NCBI GenBank assembly: GCA_946479255.1
Contig: CAMLFK010000185.1
Location: 1-10,087 of the forward strand
Source: an uncultured Oxalobacteraceae bacterium
GTDB taxonomy: Bacteria; Pseudomonadota; Gammaproteobacteria; Burkholderiales; Burkholderiaceae
Reading direction: 5' to 3'
Length of the DNA: 10,087 bases
Shown: positions 1-6,222 of the stretch, in pieces
Layout of the letters: each line of letters opens with the position of its first letter
Position numbering within the stretch: position 1 is the first letter of the stretch
Notes under the pieces: generated by a model
Databases searched by the model: none
The model's input: only the letters and a program-made list of their open reading frames with translations
Told to the model about the DNA's origin: nothing
Made by a program: the position numbers and the translations under genes

Positions 1-2
1 AT

Positions 3-1022
3 CGCTACAACGGCTTCGGGGAACGGGTCGAGAAGACGGACGCGTCAGGCAACGTAACCTATTACACCTACGATCTTGGGGGCCGCCTGATCGGGGAGTA
101 CGACCGCATCGGCAGGGCAATCCAGGAAACGGTCTACCTGGGCGACCTGCCGGTGGCGGTGTTGAAGCCTCGCACGGAAGGGACTGCCGCGAACCAGGCC
201 ATCGTCGACGTCTATAACGTGTACGCCGACCACATTCTCACCCCAAGGGTCATCACGCGGGCCAGCGACAACCGGATGGTCTGGCGTTGGGACAATGCGG
301 ATCCGTTCGGTATGCACCAGCCGCACGAAAGCCCGGCCGGCTTGCCGAAGTTCACCTACAACCCGCGTTTCCCGGGACAGGTGTATGACAGGGAGACGAA
401 CAACCACTACAACTACTTCAGGGATTATGATCCGCAGACGGGGCGGTACGTGCAAAGTGATCCGATCGGGCTGAACGGTGGGATCAATACTTACGCTTAC
501 GTCGGCGGCAATCCTGTCGCCAAGTTTGACCCCTTGGGATTATGGGCGACAGGAGCGCACAACTACTTCATCGATGTATTTTTCGCGCATCTCGATCCGG
601 CGATTCGCGATATTATCAAGAACGGAAGCGCGCATGCAGACACCATGCGGTTTCAGGATTCTGCGCATTCACATATGCACGCTATGTCTTCGGACACAAT
701 GAGTCCTGCTGAAGCTAAAAAAGCTATGTGCAAATATGTAAAAGGGATGATGGGCGATGCGGAAGATGCCAAACAAAAAAATAATGCGATGTATTGGTTT
801 TATCTAGGGATGGCACTGCACCCTGTGATGGATTCGACCTCGCCTGCGCACAGTGGCTTTCAGCGGTGGAATGGAATCCGACAAGATGGTGCTCGGCATG
901 GTCCTTTTCCGACATCTCTTGAGAAAGAGTCTATTGCCAGGCAGCCTGGCCACACGAAACGAACAACGGACGCCATGAGAAGTGCCATGTCGGGTGACTT
1001 CGGGGGATGCAAATGCGACTAG
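3..1022 (+). CDS. Rhs polymorphic toxin, C-terminal part (5' end outside window), metalloenzyme-like toxin tip
   Basis: The reading frame is open from base 3, so the gene enters from the left; 339 residues are visible. Residues 1-180 are Rhs/YD-repeat core: YD-type motifs (RYNGFGERVEK, YYTYDLGGRLIGEYD), then FRDYDPQTGRYVQSDPIGLNGG and the core boundary GNPVAKFDPLGL at about 169-180. Rhs shells encase a variable toxin that is delivered, often by type VI secretion, and released after this boundary. The tip (181-339) is AT-richer than the core, as expected for an exchanged cassette. It contains YLGMALHPVMDSTSPAH with H273, D277 and H283 in H-x3-D-x5-P-x-H spacing. This matches the zinc ligands of Bacillus cereus phospholipase C (H118, D122, H128) and clostridial alpha-toxin. 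H186, D213, the H222/H224/H226 cluster and H299 could supply the other ligands. I infer a Zn-dependent phospholipase C or P1-type nuclease; the substrate is not known. The tail is GGCKCD. No delivery gene is visible here. Confidence 0.9.
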   Translation, partial: RYNGFGERVEKTDASGNVTYYTYDLGGRLIGEYDRIGRAIQETVYLGDLPVAVLKPRTEGTAANQAIVDVYNVYADHILTPRVITRASDNRMVWRWDNADPFGMHQPHESPAGLPKFTYNPRFPGQVYDRETNNHYNYFRDYDPQTGRYVQSDPIGLNGGINTYAYVGGNPVAKFDPLGLWATGAHNYFIDVFFAHLDPAIRDIIKNGSAHADTMRFQDSAHSHMHAMSSDTMSPAEAKKAMCKYVKGMMGDAEDAKQKNNAMYWFYLGMALHPVMDSTSPAHSGFQRWNGIRQDGARHGPFPTSLEKESIARQPGHTKRTTDAMRSAMSGDFGGCKCD

Positions 1023-1258
1023 TGATCCGAATTGGGTTCTTCCTTTCGCTTTCAATTCTATTTGCCTATTTGATTGAGCAATACGGTTTTGGAATTGCCC
1101 ATTCTGCGGAGTTGACGGTATTGATTTCTTTGCTAGTGCCAGGCTTTCTTCCAATGGTCATGATTGGCGGGCAAGGTGGTTTAAGCTGGATACTATTTGC
1201 TTGTATTAACTGCATTTTTTACGAGTTGATTTATCGAATGGTCACAAGGAAGCGCTGA
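1013..1258 (+). CDS. Putative membrane immunity protein to the Rhs toxin tip
   Basis: This 81-residue protein overlaps the end of the rhs gene by 10 bases, so the two are co-transcribed and probably translationally coupled. I prefer the ATG at 1013 because a GGGGG run (1002-1006) lies six bases before it; the in-frame ATG at 1007 touches that run and would have no spacer. The protein is almost all hydrophobic, with three probable membrane segments at about residues 3-20, 33-52 and 56-74, and a basic MVTRKR tail. The sequence is clearly AT-richer than the Rhs core, like the toxin tip. I know no family by sight. A small gene directly after an Rhs toxin tip is normally its immunity gene, and a membrane location would suit protection against an enzyme acting on envelope lipids. 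Function is inferred from position; the reading frame itself is well supported. Confidence 0.75.
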   Translation: MRLVIRIGFFLSLSILFAYLIEQYGFGIAHSAELTVLISLLVPGFLPMVMIGGQGGLSWILFACINCIFYELIYRMVTRKR

Positions 1259-1468
1259 CGGGGCGAACGGGAGGCTTGCATCGGTCAAGATGGCCAGCCT
1301 GACCACGCGCCACCGCAGGGCACGGGGTCAGGCGATCGGACATGCGCGAACTTGCGGGTAATCCGTGGGTGCGCGCTCGGACCATCGGACGCGCTGCTGC
1401 TGGCGGCGCCCTTTTCTAGCCAATTTCGTTCGCAAATGTCGTCTCGCCGGACCTTACCCCGCGCGTGT
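1259..1468. other. Non-coding stretch between the immunity gene and the Rhs remnant
   Basis: No convincing gene is seen here. The plus-strand frame that later reads the Rhs remnant is open from 1352, but its first 39 codons show no Rhs character and no ribosome binding site. A loose dyad, GGTCA at about 1283 and TGACC at about 1300, follows the immunity gene stop; without a T tract it is too weak to call a terminator. Confidence 0.4.
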
Positions 1469-1537
1469 GTTTTAGGTAACCCGTTAAGCTGGGTTGACCC
1501 GTTTGGCTTTGCCAACGCCGGTCCCCGGATACGTTAG
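1469..1537 (+). pseudogene. Orphan Rhs core-boundary remnant
   Basis: In one plus-strand frame this short piece reads VLGNPLSWVDPFGFAN, then a few residues and a TAG at 1535-1537. GNPLxxxDPxG is the conserved sequence at the end of an Rhs core, just before the variable toxin; compare GNPVAKFDPLGL in the complete rhs gene at 507-542. Nothing upstream in this frame resembles the Rhs core and there is no toxin after it, so it is a fragment of a second Rhs module left by recombination or deletion. It lies about 210 bases after the immunity gene, where displaced orphan Rhs tips usually sit. It ends next to the point where the opposing PEP-CTERM gene loses its own 3' end. Confidence 0.65.
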
Positions 1538-2068
1538 CAGCCAGGCCCGCCCCCATCATGGCCCATGCACCCGGTTCGGGTACTGGTGTCAAGACGTCGA
1601 GCCTGGTTTCGGGTGTCCAGCGATAGCGCTTGTCATACTGAATTGACCCTGTGAAAGTGAAACGGCTGCCGATTTCGGTCCCAAGGTGAATCCAGTCTTC
1701 CGAGAAAAACGGCTCGAATTCGGGCCCCCTGATTGCGTCATAGGTGAACGACAAGACATTTCCCGTTCCGAACGCGAAGCTCGCCCTGCAATCGTCGTCC
1801 GTGGTGCCGCACCCCAACCTGCTCCACTGGTTGTTGATCAGCAGCTTGCTCAACTCGGCATACTCGATCAGGCCGTCTTTGTCCTGATCAGTACCGGCAA
1901 ATTCAATCGAATACGTAAAATTCGGATCGAAAGTGCCTTCACCCAGGCCCCACCAGCCCCATTGAATACCTCGAATCCGGTATAGGTAAATTTCCAAGTC
2001 GGATCGGCAGCTTGCGCCCCGGCCGCGATGCATGACAATACCGCGCAAGCAACAGCTCTCTTCAACAT
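1538..2068 (-). pseudogene. PEP-CTERM sorted secreted protein, frameshifted and 3'-truncated
   Basis: The gene starts at ATG 2066-2068, seven bases after a GAGGAG ribosome binding site. It begins with a signal peptide (MLKRAVACAVLSCIAAGAQA, then ADPTWKFTYTGFEVFNGAGGAW). The frame is then lost near 1937-1960: a one-base deletion in a G-rich run moves the continuation (GEGTFDPNFTYSIEF) into another frame. That second frame carries a perfect EF-hand loop, DQDKDGLIEYAE (D1, D3, D5, G6, I8, E12), a Cys pair (GCGTTDDDC), and the VPEPGAWAMMGAGLAA sorting signal (coding bases about 1543-1583). A PEP-CTERM signal normally ends in a hydrophobic helix plus an arginine cluster. Here the helix breaks off after GLAA and runs antisense into the Rhs remnant, with the frame staying open to 1416. 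The product would have been exported and anchored or sorted by an exosortase. Two independent lesions make it a pseudogene; the frameshift alone could be a sequencing error. Confidence 0.8.
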
Positions 2069-2100
2069 GTTGACACTCCTCGTAAATAGTCGGCACCCGG
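2051..2100 (-). promoter_or_regulatory. Strong ribosome binding site of the PEP-CTERM gene
   Basis: Read on the minus strand, ACGAGGAGTGTCAACATG places GAGGAG seven bases before the ATG at 2068. It fixes the start of the signal peptide frame and shows that the gene was once properly expressed. AT-rich sequence further upstream (about 2130-2155) could hold the promoter, but no -35/-10 pair is clear. Confidence 0.6.
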
Positions 2101-2235
2101 AATGGGCTTAAACTTCTTGCAATCCTGTCATGAATATAATTATCAAAGCGCGCAGCTGGGATCGCGGAGTGGAGGGGTCCGGTATCGACCCCAAAGCAGC
2201 CGTACCATCTTGCGCTGCCAATACGGTGACATGGA

Positions 2236-2595
2236 TTAGAAAACCCGTGGAACTCCGGGCTGGCGGTCCTCGTGGCACTCGCCAAGCAGGATGAGACTAG
2301 ACGTCAACTGTACTGCATGAGATATCGCAAGCGCCTTCTGCTGTTCGGACGGTGTTGGCATGTATGGAGCCGAGGCGTCTAGGATAGATGCAGCTTGATT
2401 CAATTTTTGAAGGATGTATCGAGGGATGAGCTCATGGCCTTTGAGCAATACGGTGAGCTGCTTACTGAGTTGTTCCACCTGTTCGAACGCGGCATTTCTG
2501 ATCTCTTTGCCATCCTGAACCCCATTAACTACATCGATCAGGTGGAGTTGCAGTTCTTCGAACTTTGTGTGGATCTCGTAAAGACTTCCAGGCAT
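2236..2595 (-). CDS. Hypothetical helical protein, 119 aa
   Basis: The protein begins MPGSLYEIHTKFEELQLHLIDVV and is rich in Leu, Glu, Gln and Lys without a signal peptide or membrane segment. It is probably an alpha-helical cytoplasmic protein with two or three long helices at about residues 5-55 and 60-105. The start at ATG 2593-2595 has only a weak purine stretch (GGAAA) upstream. I do not recognise a family. It lies in the accessory stretch downstream of the rhs locus, where orphan immunity genes gather, and it is not closely spaced with a neighbour on its strand. The length, sensible amino-acid composition and lack of a better frame on the other strand support a real gene; function is unknown. 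Confidence 0.55.
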   Translation of the reverse strand: MPGSLYEIHTKFEELQLHLIDVVNGVQDGKEIRNAAFEQVEQLSKQLTVLLKGHELIPRYILQKLNQAASILDASAPYMPTPSEQQKALAISHAVQLTSSLILLGECHEDRQPGVPRVF

Positions 2596-2866
2596 GGGAA
2601 ATTTCCAAGATTAAGGGTTGTAACTTCGTCTTCTAGCGAACGGCAGTGAGCGAAAGTCCTCTCCTGGCCGAAACCAGCCTGTCGTACTAGCTTAGCAGCT
2701 TGCAAACCGGAAAAGTCCACGGATTGTCACAGCCGCTGTTTTCCCTCCTGCTCTTTTTTCTCGTCCAGGAGCGGTGCACCATGCGGTGCCAAGGTGTCTT
2801 GTGCTTAATCCAGATGCGACATTTAGGTCGTCTTTTTCGCGTCCGCGAAAATTCCGGTGCCGCTGC
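2596..2866. other. Intergenic region without a convincing gene
   Basis: Short frames on both strands in these 271 bases lack ribosome binding sites and protein-like composition. The only structure I see is the hairpin at 2834-2851, just after the stop codon of the minus-strand helical-repeat gene. Confidence 0.4.
2834..2851 (-). terminator. Hairpin after the helical-repeat gene, possible terminator
   Basis: TTTTCGC and GCGAAAA form a perfect seven-base stem around a four-base loop, beginning 16 bases after the TGA of the minus-strand gene. There is no clean T tract after it on that strand, so it may only be a 3'-end stabilising hairpin or a weak terminator. Confidence 0.35.
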
Positions 2867-3859
2867 TCAGGCCCTTGCCAGCTCGCGCTGCACGCGGTCG
2901 TGCACAAAGCCGAAATTGCGGTTCTCGCGCATCCCGTCCGCAATCCAGGCCCAAGGCACGGCCATGATTTCCCCGTTCAACGCCGCTACCAGCGTCTTGG
3001 CCTCCTTGTTGGCCCCGCACAGGTAGCAAGCCACGGCAAAGTGGTTGAGGCCTTCGGCGCCGAAACCGCTGCTCAATTCATTGAGTCTTTCCTCCAGCGT
3101 AGCCGGGCTGGCGTCGAGCCAGGCGTACAGCGAGGCGCTGATGCGGGCCGCATGCGAGGAGCTGCGCACCTGTTTGTAAATTTCGCCTTCCAGTGCGAGG
3201 GCATACTCGCAATATGCCAAGGCCATCAGGCAGTGGATCATGCTGCCGCGCGGCGCCCCCTCCGCGCTTTTCTGGGCAAAGCGGAACATCTCCTTGTGGC
3301 TCCCATCCCATTTCTCGGTAGTGGCCATGAAATATTTGTAATAGGTGGGCCAGTGCAATGGGACCCGCGCAGTGGCTTGCGCAAAGTAATTGTCGACCAG
3401 GTCGCGATCACCGCTCTTGCCCACCTCGGCCAGGATCAGCCATGCAAACGGGTCAGCCGCCGCAGCGTCCAGGCGCGCCGCCTTGAGCAGGGGCTCCGCG
3501 GCATTATCGAGCCCGTTCTGGAACGGCTGCCAAGCCTCCTCGTCGACCGCGTCGGAATAGGCGCTGCCGCGAATTTTCCATGCGTTGCAGATCATGCTGG
3601 CGCCCAGCATCGTGTGCGCGATGGACGAGCCGCTGCAGGTACGCACCCATTGCTGCGCAAGCGCGACCGCATCGTCCTGCTGAGAGAATGTGTAGATCAG
3701 GCGCTCGCGGTTCTCGTCGCTCGCGGAAAGCAGCAGCTTTTCGGCTTCCTGGTAAGCGCCATCGGCAACATGCCTGAGCAGGCGGCTCATGGATGGCGGC
3801 GGCACATCGTCGACGACCAGCGCTTTAGGAAGCAACCCGAGGGAAGAGAGAATGGACAT
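2867..3859 (-). CDS. Helical-repeat (TPR-like) protein of unknown function, 330 aa
   Basis: I place the start at ATG 3857-3859; an AGGAG lies eleven bases upstream. The frame extends to a TTG at 3880, but that would put the AGGAG inside the gene. The protein is soluble and alpha-helical throughout with many Ala- and Leu-rich helix pairs, for example residues 26-50 and 60-100. The central part has the motifs NAWKIRGSAYSD (about 92-103), DPFAWLILAEVGKSGD (136-151) and EKWDGSHKEMFRFAQ (182-196). This W-x-x-RG plus KW-x-GSH-x-EMF pattern is what I associate with uncharacterised DUF4034-like helical-repeat proteins; I could not verify that. There is no signal peptide or membrane helix, so it is probably cytoplasmic. 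Its plus-strand mirror frame is a GC-driven shadow. It stands alone, with 122 bases to the upstream gene. An immunity, chaperone or scaffold role would fit the rhs flank, but nothing proves it. Confidence 0.8.
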   Translation of the reverse strand: MSILSSLGLLPKALVVDDVPPPSMSRLLRHVADGAYQEAEKLLLSASDENRERLIYTFSQQDDAVALAQQWVRTCSGSSIAHTMLGASMICNAWKIRGSAYSDAVDEEAWQPFQNGLDNAAEPLLKAARLDAAAADPFAWLILAEVGKSGDRDLVDNYFAQATARVPLHWPTYYKYFMATTEKWDGSHKEMFRFAQKSAEGAPRGSMIHCLMALAYCEYALALEGEIYKQVRSSSHAARISASLYAWLDASPATLEERLNELSSGFGAEGLNHFAVACYLCGANKEAKTLVAALNGEIMAVPWAWIADGMRENRNFGFVHDRVQRELARA

Positions 3860-4002
3860 ATGACGATCTGCTCCTGACAATTATTCGGACGACGGAAAAG
3901 CCGGCAGGTAAGCGCTAAGCGCAGCTTGTCTTGCGCGCTATGAAATTGGCAACTCAGCACAAGCGTAGCTGACAGTCGGCTTATGGCCGCTTCAGTCGGG
4001 GG

Positions 4003-4341
4003 CTAGATAGAAAAAGACAGCAATATCGCACTTACCAAAATCCCAGTCACAAACCCTGCTGCCCCCAAAAAGGCCCAAAGCATTGGCCCTATTTTTACCT
4101 CTGCGTTACGAGATGGCAACCAAAACGCTTCAAGAATTAGGGCAATTGGACGTGGTGGCCGCCGTTCATTTTTCAAATCAAAGGTCACAAAAAACGCCAG
4201 AATCAAAGCAATCAAAATGCTGTAGCCCAGCACGCTTAGAAACGAATCGTATGGAATCCATATGGTACATGCAGCACCTGCCATCACTGTGCCGAAGAGA
4301 AACAAGGCAGGCCTCGGTCGAAATTTCTTATTCTCTGGCAT
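4003..4341 (-). CDS. Small membrane protein, 112 aa, unknown
   Basis: The protein starts MPENKKFRPRPALFLFGTVM at ATG 4339-4341; the frame could also start one codon earlier at a TTG. No clear ribosome binding site precedes it, which lowers confidence in the start. Three probable membrane segments lie at about residues 11-30, 34-54 and 86-110, with a charged central loop (FDLKNERRPPRP, about 54-65). The gene is AT-richer than the conserved genes to its right, like the immunity gene at 1013-1258, though I see no sequence similarity between the two. This suggests recent acquisition. I recognise no family. A small membrane protein in an rhs flank could be an orphan immunity protein, which is inference only. 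Confidence 0.6.
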   Translation of the reverse strand: MPENKKFRPRPALFLFGTVMAGAACTIWIPYDSFLSVLGYSILIALILAFFVTFDLKNERRPPRPIALILEAFWLPSRNAEVKIGPMLWAFLGAAGFVTGILVSAILLSFSI

Positions 4342-4628
4342 CAAAAATTTTTATCAATTAAGTTACTTGAAGGTCGGCTGCTGGCCGAACCCGGCCGTTC
4401 GAGTCAGCATAGCATCTTGCCAAGCTGAAAAACTCACGGACGGTCACAACCGGCAGGAACCGCCCCAAAGCAGACGATCGTAACGACCATGGCGAATCGA
4501 GTCAGAGGTGAACCCGAGACGTTCGCAAGTTAGTGATGCGAGCAAACTTGTAGTTTCGCCGGACCATCCTGCTTCCATTCGCCATCGGCGGTACGGGCGA
4601 GAAAAAGGTGCGTTGTAACGCGACAGTC
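4342..4628. other. Intergenic region, nothing recognised
   Basis: These 287 bases show stop-rich frames and no plausible ribosome binding site. I see no tRNA-like or terminator-like fold. It may be decayed accessory DNA. Confidence 0.35.
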
Positions 4629-4985
4629 TCAGGCTTGATAAACTTTGGGATAGACACTCCCTTCTAGAAATTCGATACGGTCGCCCTGTGGTCGAAACTG
4701 AAGAATGCGCATGTAGTAATGTCCCGACACTGAGAACACATAACTTCGATCAGGCACATCCACTACGGCCACCACTTTTCGCAAGCTTTCCAAGGCGTTT
4801 CGCGCTTCGGGCGACAGACTGTCATCGACAACAAAAGTAAGCTTCCCACTGCGGCTGGTTAGCTTAAGCGCAGCCTTTGCCGCAGAAAGCCAATCAGCAT
4901 CAGTAAGTTCCACGGGCGCTTTTCCGTGGGCGGATAACATGCAGCTAGCACCTATCAAAGACAAAAGCAGTACCGATTTTCTCAT
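4629..4985 (-). CDS. Small exported protein, 118 aa, unknown
   Basis: The start at ATG 4983-4985 is well placed, five bases after AGGAA. Residues 1 to about 23 form a signal peptide (MRKSVLLLSLIGASCMLSAHGKA) with a basic N-terminus and a hydrophobic core. The Cys at 15 is not in a good lipobox (it is preceded by GAS with no Leu at -3), so cleavage by signal peptidase I near GKA is more likely. The mature part of about 95 residues mixes helix (LTDADWLSAAKAALKL) and strand (GKLTFVVDD, RSYVFSVSGHYYMRILQF) and has no catalytic motif I recognise. It should be periplasmic. It stands alone, with 159 bases back to the M48 peptidase gene. A periplasmic immunity or inhibitor role is possible given the rhs neighbourhood, but unproven. 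Confidence 0.7.
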   Translation of the reverse strand: MRKSVLLLSLIGASCMLSAHGKAPVELTDADWLSAAKAALKLTSRSGKLTFVVDDSLSPEARNALESLRKVVAVVDVPDRSYVFSVSGHYYMRILQFRPQGDRIEFLEGSVYPKVYQA

Positions 4986-5144
4986 CTTGATTCCTGTTCG
5001 GTCGAAACTACGTTTTTGGGTTGATAGTTGCTGCTACCTTGCGCAGGAACTTTAGCGGACTTCCGCTTGTGGCCCGATTGTTGACGTCCACAACGCTCAG
5101 TGTGCAGGGTTTGTAAGCAAGAGGTTTTAATAGCCGCTCTAAAG

Positions 5145-6206
5145 CTACGGCGCCGGCTTTTCCGCAGCTCCCTGGCGGAAGCGCGCGATCCGCTCCGCAT
5201 TGGCCGGATGGGAATCAAGGTAGCCGCCGGTCACACGCCGCCAGAACGGCTGCTTGCCTTCGGACTTGCTGTCCAGTTTGGTGAACAGGTCGGCCAGCGG
5301 CGCAGATGACAAGCCGACTTGGCGCAGGCGCGTGATCGCATAGTTGTCCGCATCGCGTTCCATGTCGCGTGAGAAGTCCATGTGCAGGAACACCGCCGGC
5401 GCGGTCGCGACCGCGCTGCTGAAGTCGCCGAAGATGGCAATCGAGCCCATCGCCATCAAGGAATAGCGCGCCAGTGCGCGCATGCTGTGGCGACCCTCGA
5501 CGTGGCCGATTTCGTGGGCCAGCACGCCGGCCAGCTGGGCTTTCATGTGCTCGTCCAGCTCGCCCTTGCCACCCATGATCGCCATGACCATGCCATCGGT
5601 CATCACGATGGTACCGTGGGGGAAGGCCATCGCATTGATGCCATTCTTTTCCATCTGCATCACCTGCAGGCGGAGCGGAATGCGCGTTCCGGCCGGAACC
5701 AAGCGGCGGAACAGCTCATCGATCTCAGCAATGCGCTGTCTGCTCAGCCGGCTCGGCAACAGCATGGAGCCGGTGACGTTTTTGAGCACTTCCTCGCCGA
5801 TTTTCTGGTCGACCCAGCCGGGAACGGCGGGCACCATTTGCTCGCTCAGGGCGGGAATGCCCCAGCGCACCGCGCCGAACATGGCGGCCACCAGCAAGAC
5901 CAGCGAAGCGAGCGCCACCGGCCAGCGCTGCTGCCAGCGTTCAATCCATCCGGCCTGGGCGGCGAAGGCGCTGCGGAGCTGGACGCGCAGGGCCGGATCG
6001 CTCACTTCGAGGCGGGCGCCGTCGTCGAATTCGAGCACACTGGGCGCGCTCGCGAACGATTCAGCCATCCGGGCCTGGCTCAGGCTGTAGGTTTTGGAGA
6101 ACGACTGGCCTGCCAGGGTCAGAAAACGCTCGCGCAGCTCCAGGCTGACTTCATGCTGCTTGGCACTGTGGCCGTCGAAATAATTTGCCGTACTCACCGT
6201 ATTCAA
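5145..6206 (-). CDS. M48 family zinc metallopeptidase, membrane-anchored
   Basis: This 353-residue protein has the zinc motif HEIGH at 231-235 (H231, E232, H235). The third ligand is probably E283 in SRDMERDADNYA, matching the M48 pattern ExxAD, and the late DSHPANAERI (331-340) matches the family's SHP motif. A single membrane helix at about 96-112 follows a cytoplasmic N-terminal domain of roughly 90 residues. The peptidase domain (from about 120) should then face the periplasm, in the manner of YcaL/BepA/LoiP relatives, although the topology is inferred. The start is TTG at 6204-6206: AAGGA lies six bases before it. The stop codon of the yjgN-like gene sits nine bases upstream, so the two form an operon. 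The partner membrane protein may position the peptidase or be its substrate. Likely role: turnover of envelope proteins. Confidence 0.93.
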   Translation of the reverse strand: MNTVSTANYFDGHSAKQHEVSLELRERFLTLAGQSFSKTYSLSQARMAESFASAPSVLEFDDGARLEVSDPALRVQLRSAFAAQAGWIERWQQRWPVALASLVLLVAAMFGAVRWGIPALSEQMVPAVPGWVDQKIGEEVLKNVTGSMLLPSRLSRQRIAEIDELFRRLVPAGTRIPLRLQVMQMEKNGINAMAFPHGTIVMTDGMVMAIMGGKGELDEHMKAQLAGVLAHEIGHVEGRHSMRALARYSLMAMGSIAIFGDFSSAVATAPAVFLHMDFSRDMERDADNYAITRLRQVGLSSAPLADLFTKLDSKSEGKQPFWRRVTGGYLDSHPANAERIARFRQGAAEKPAP

Positions 6207-6222
6207 GGGTAATCCTTACCAG
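6207..6222 (-). promoter_or_regulatory. Ribosome binding site overlapping the upstream stop codon
   Basis: On the minus strand GGTAAGGATTACCCTTG contains the TAA stop of the yjgN-like gene, an AAGGA Shine-Dalgarno that overlaps it, and the TTG start of the M48 gene. Ribosomes ending on the first gene would be placed at the second, so the two are probably translationally coupled. Confidence 0.6.

Noticed and set aside
1352..1537. A 61-codon plus-strand gene
   Set aside because: Only the last 23 codons look like Rhs; the first part is random-like and has no ribosome binding site, so only the remnant is annotated.
2774..3877. Long plus-strand open frame of 367 codons opposite the helical-repeat gene
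   Set aside because: It mirrors the minus-strand gene codon for codon, has Arg/His/Gly-rich shadow composition, and has no ribosome binding site or domain.
2189..4473. The 11-base word CCCCAAAGCAG at 2189-2199 and 4463-4473 as a dispersed repeat
   Set aside because: An 11-base match is expected by chance several times in 10 kb, and the flanks do not match.
4629..4985. Reading the 118-aa exported protein as a lipoprotein
   Set aside because: The Cys at 15 lacks a Leu at position -3, so the lipobox is poor.
4982..5218. Minus-strand frame of 78 codons just after the M48 gene
   Set aside because: Arg/Ser-rich, overlaps the end of the peptidase in another frame, and has no ribosome binding site.
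5382..6212. Plus-strand open frame of 276 codons
   Set aside because: It lies antisense to the M48 peptidase, which has clear catalytic motifs; the His/Gln-rich composition is typical of a shadow.
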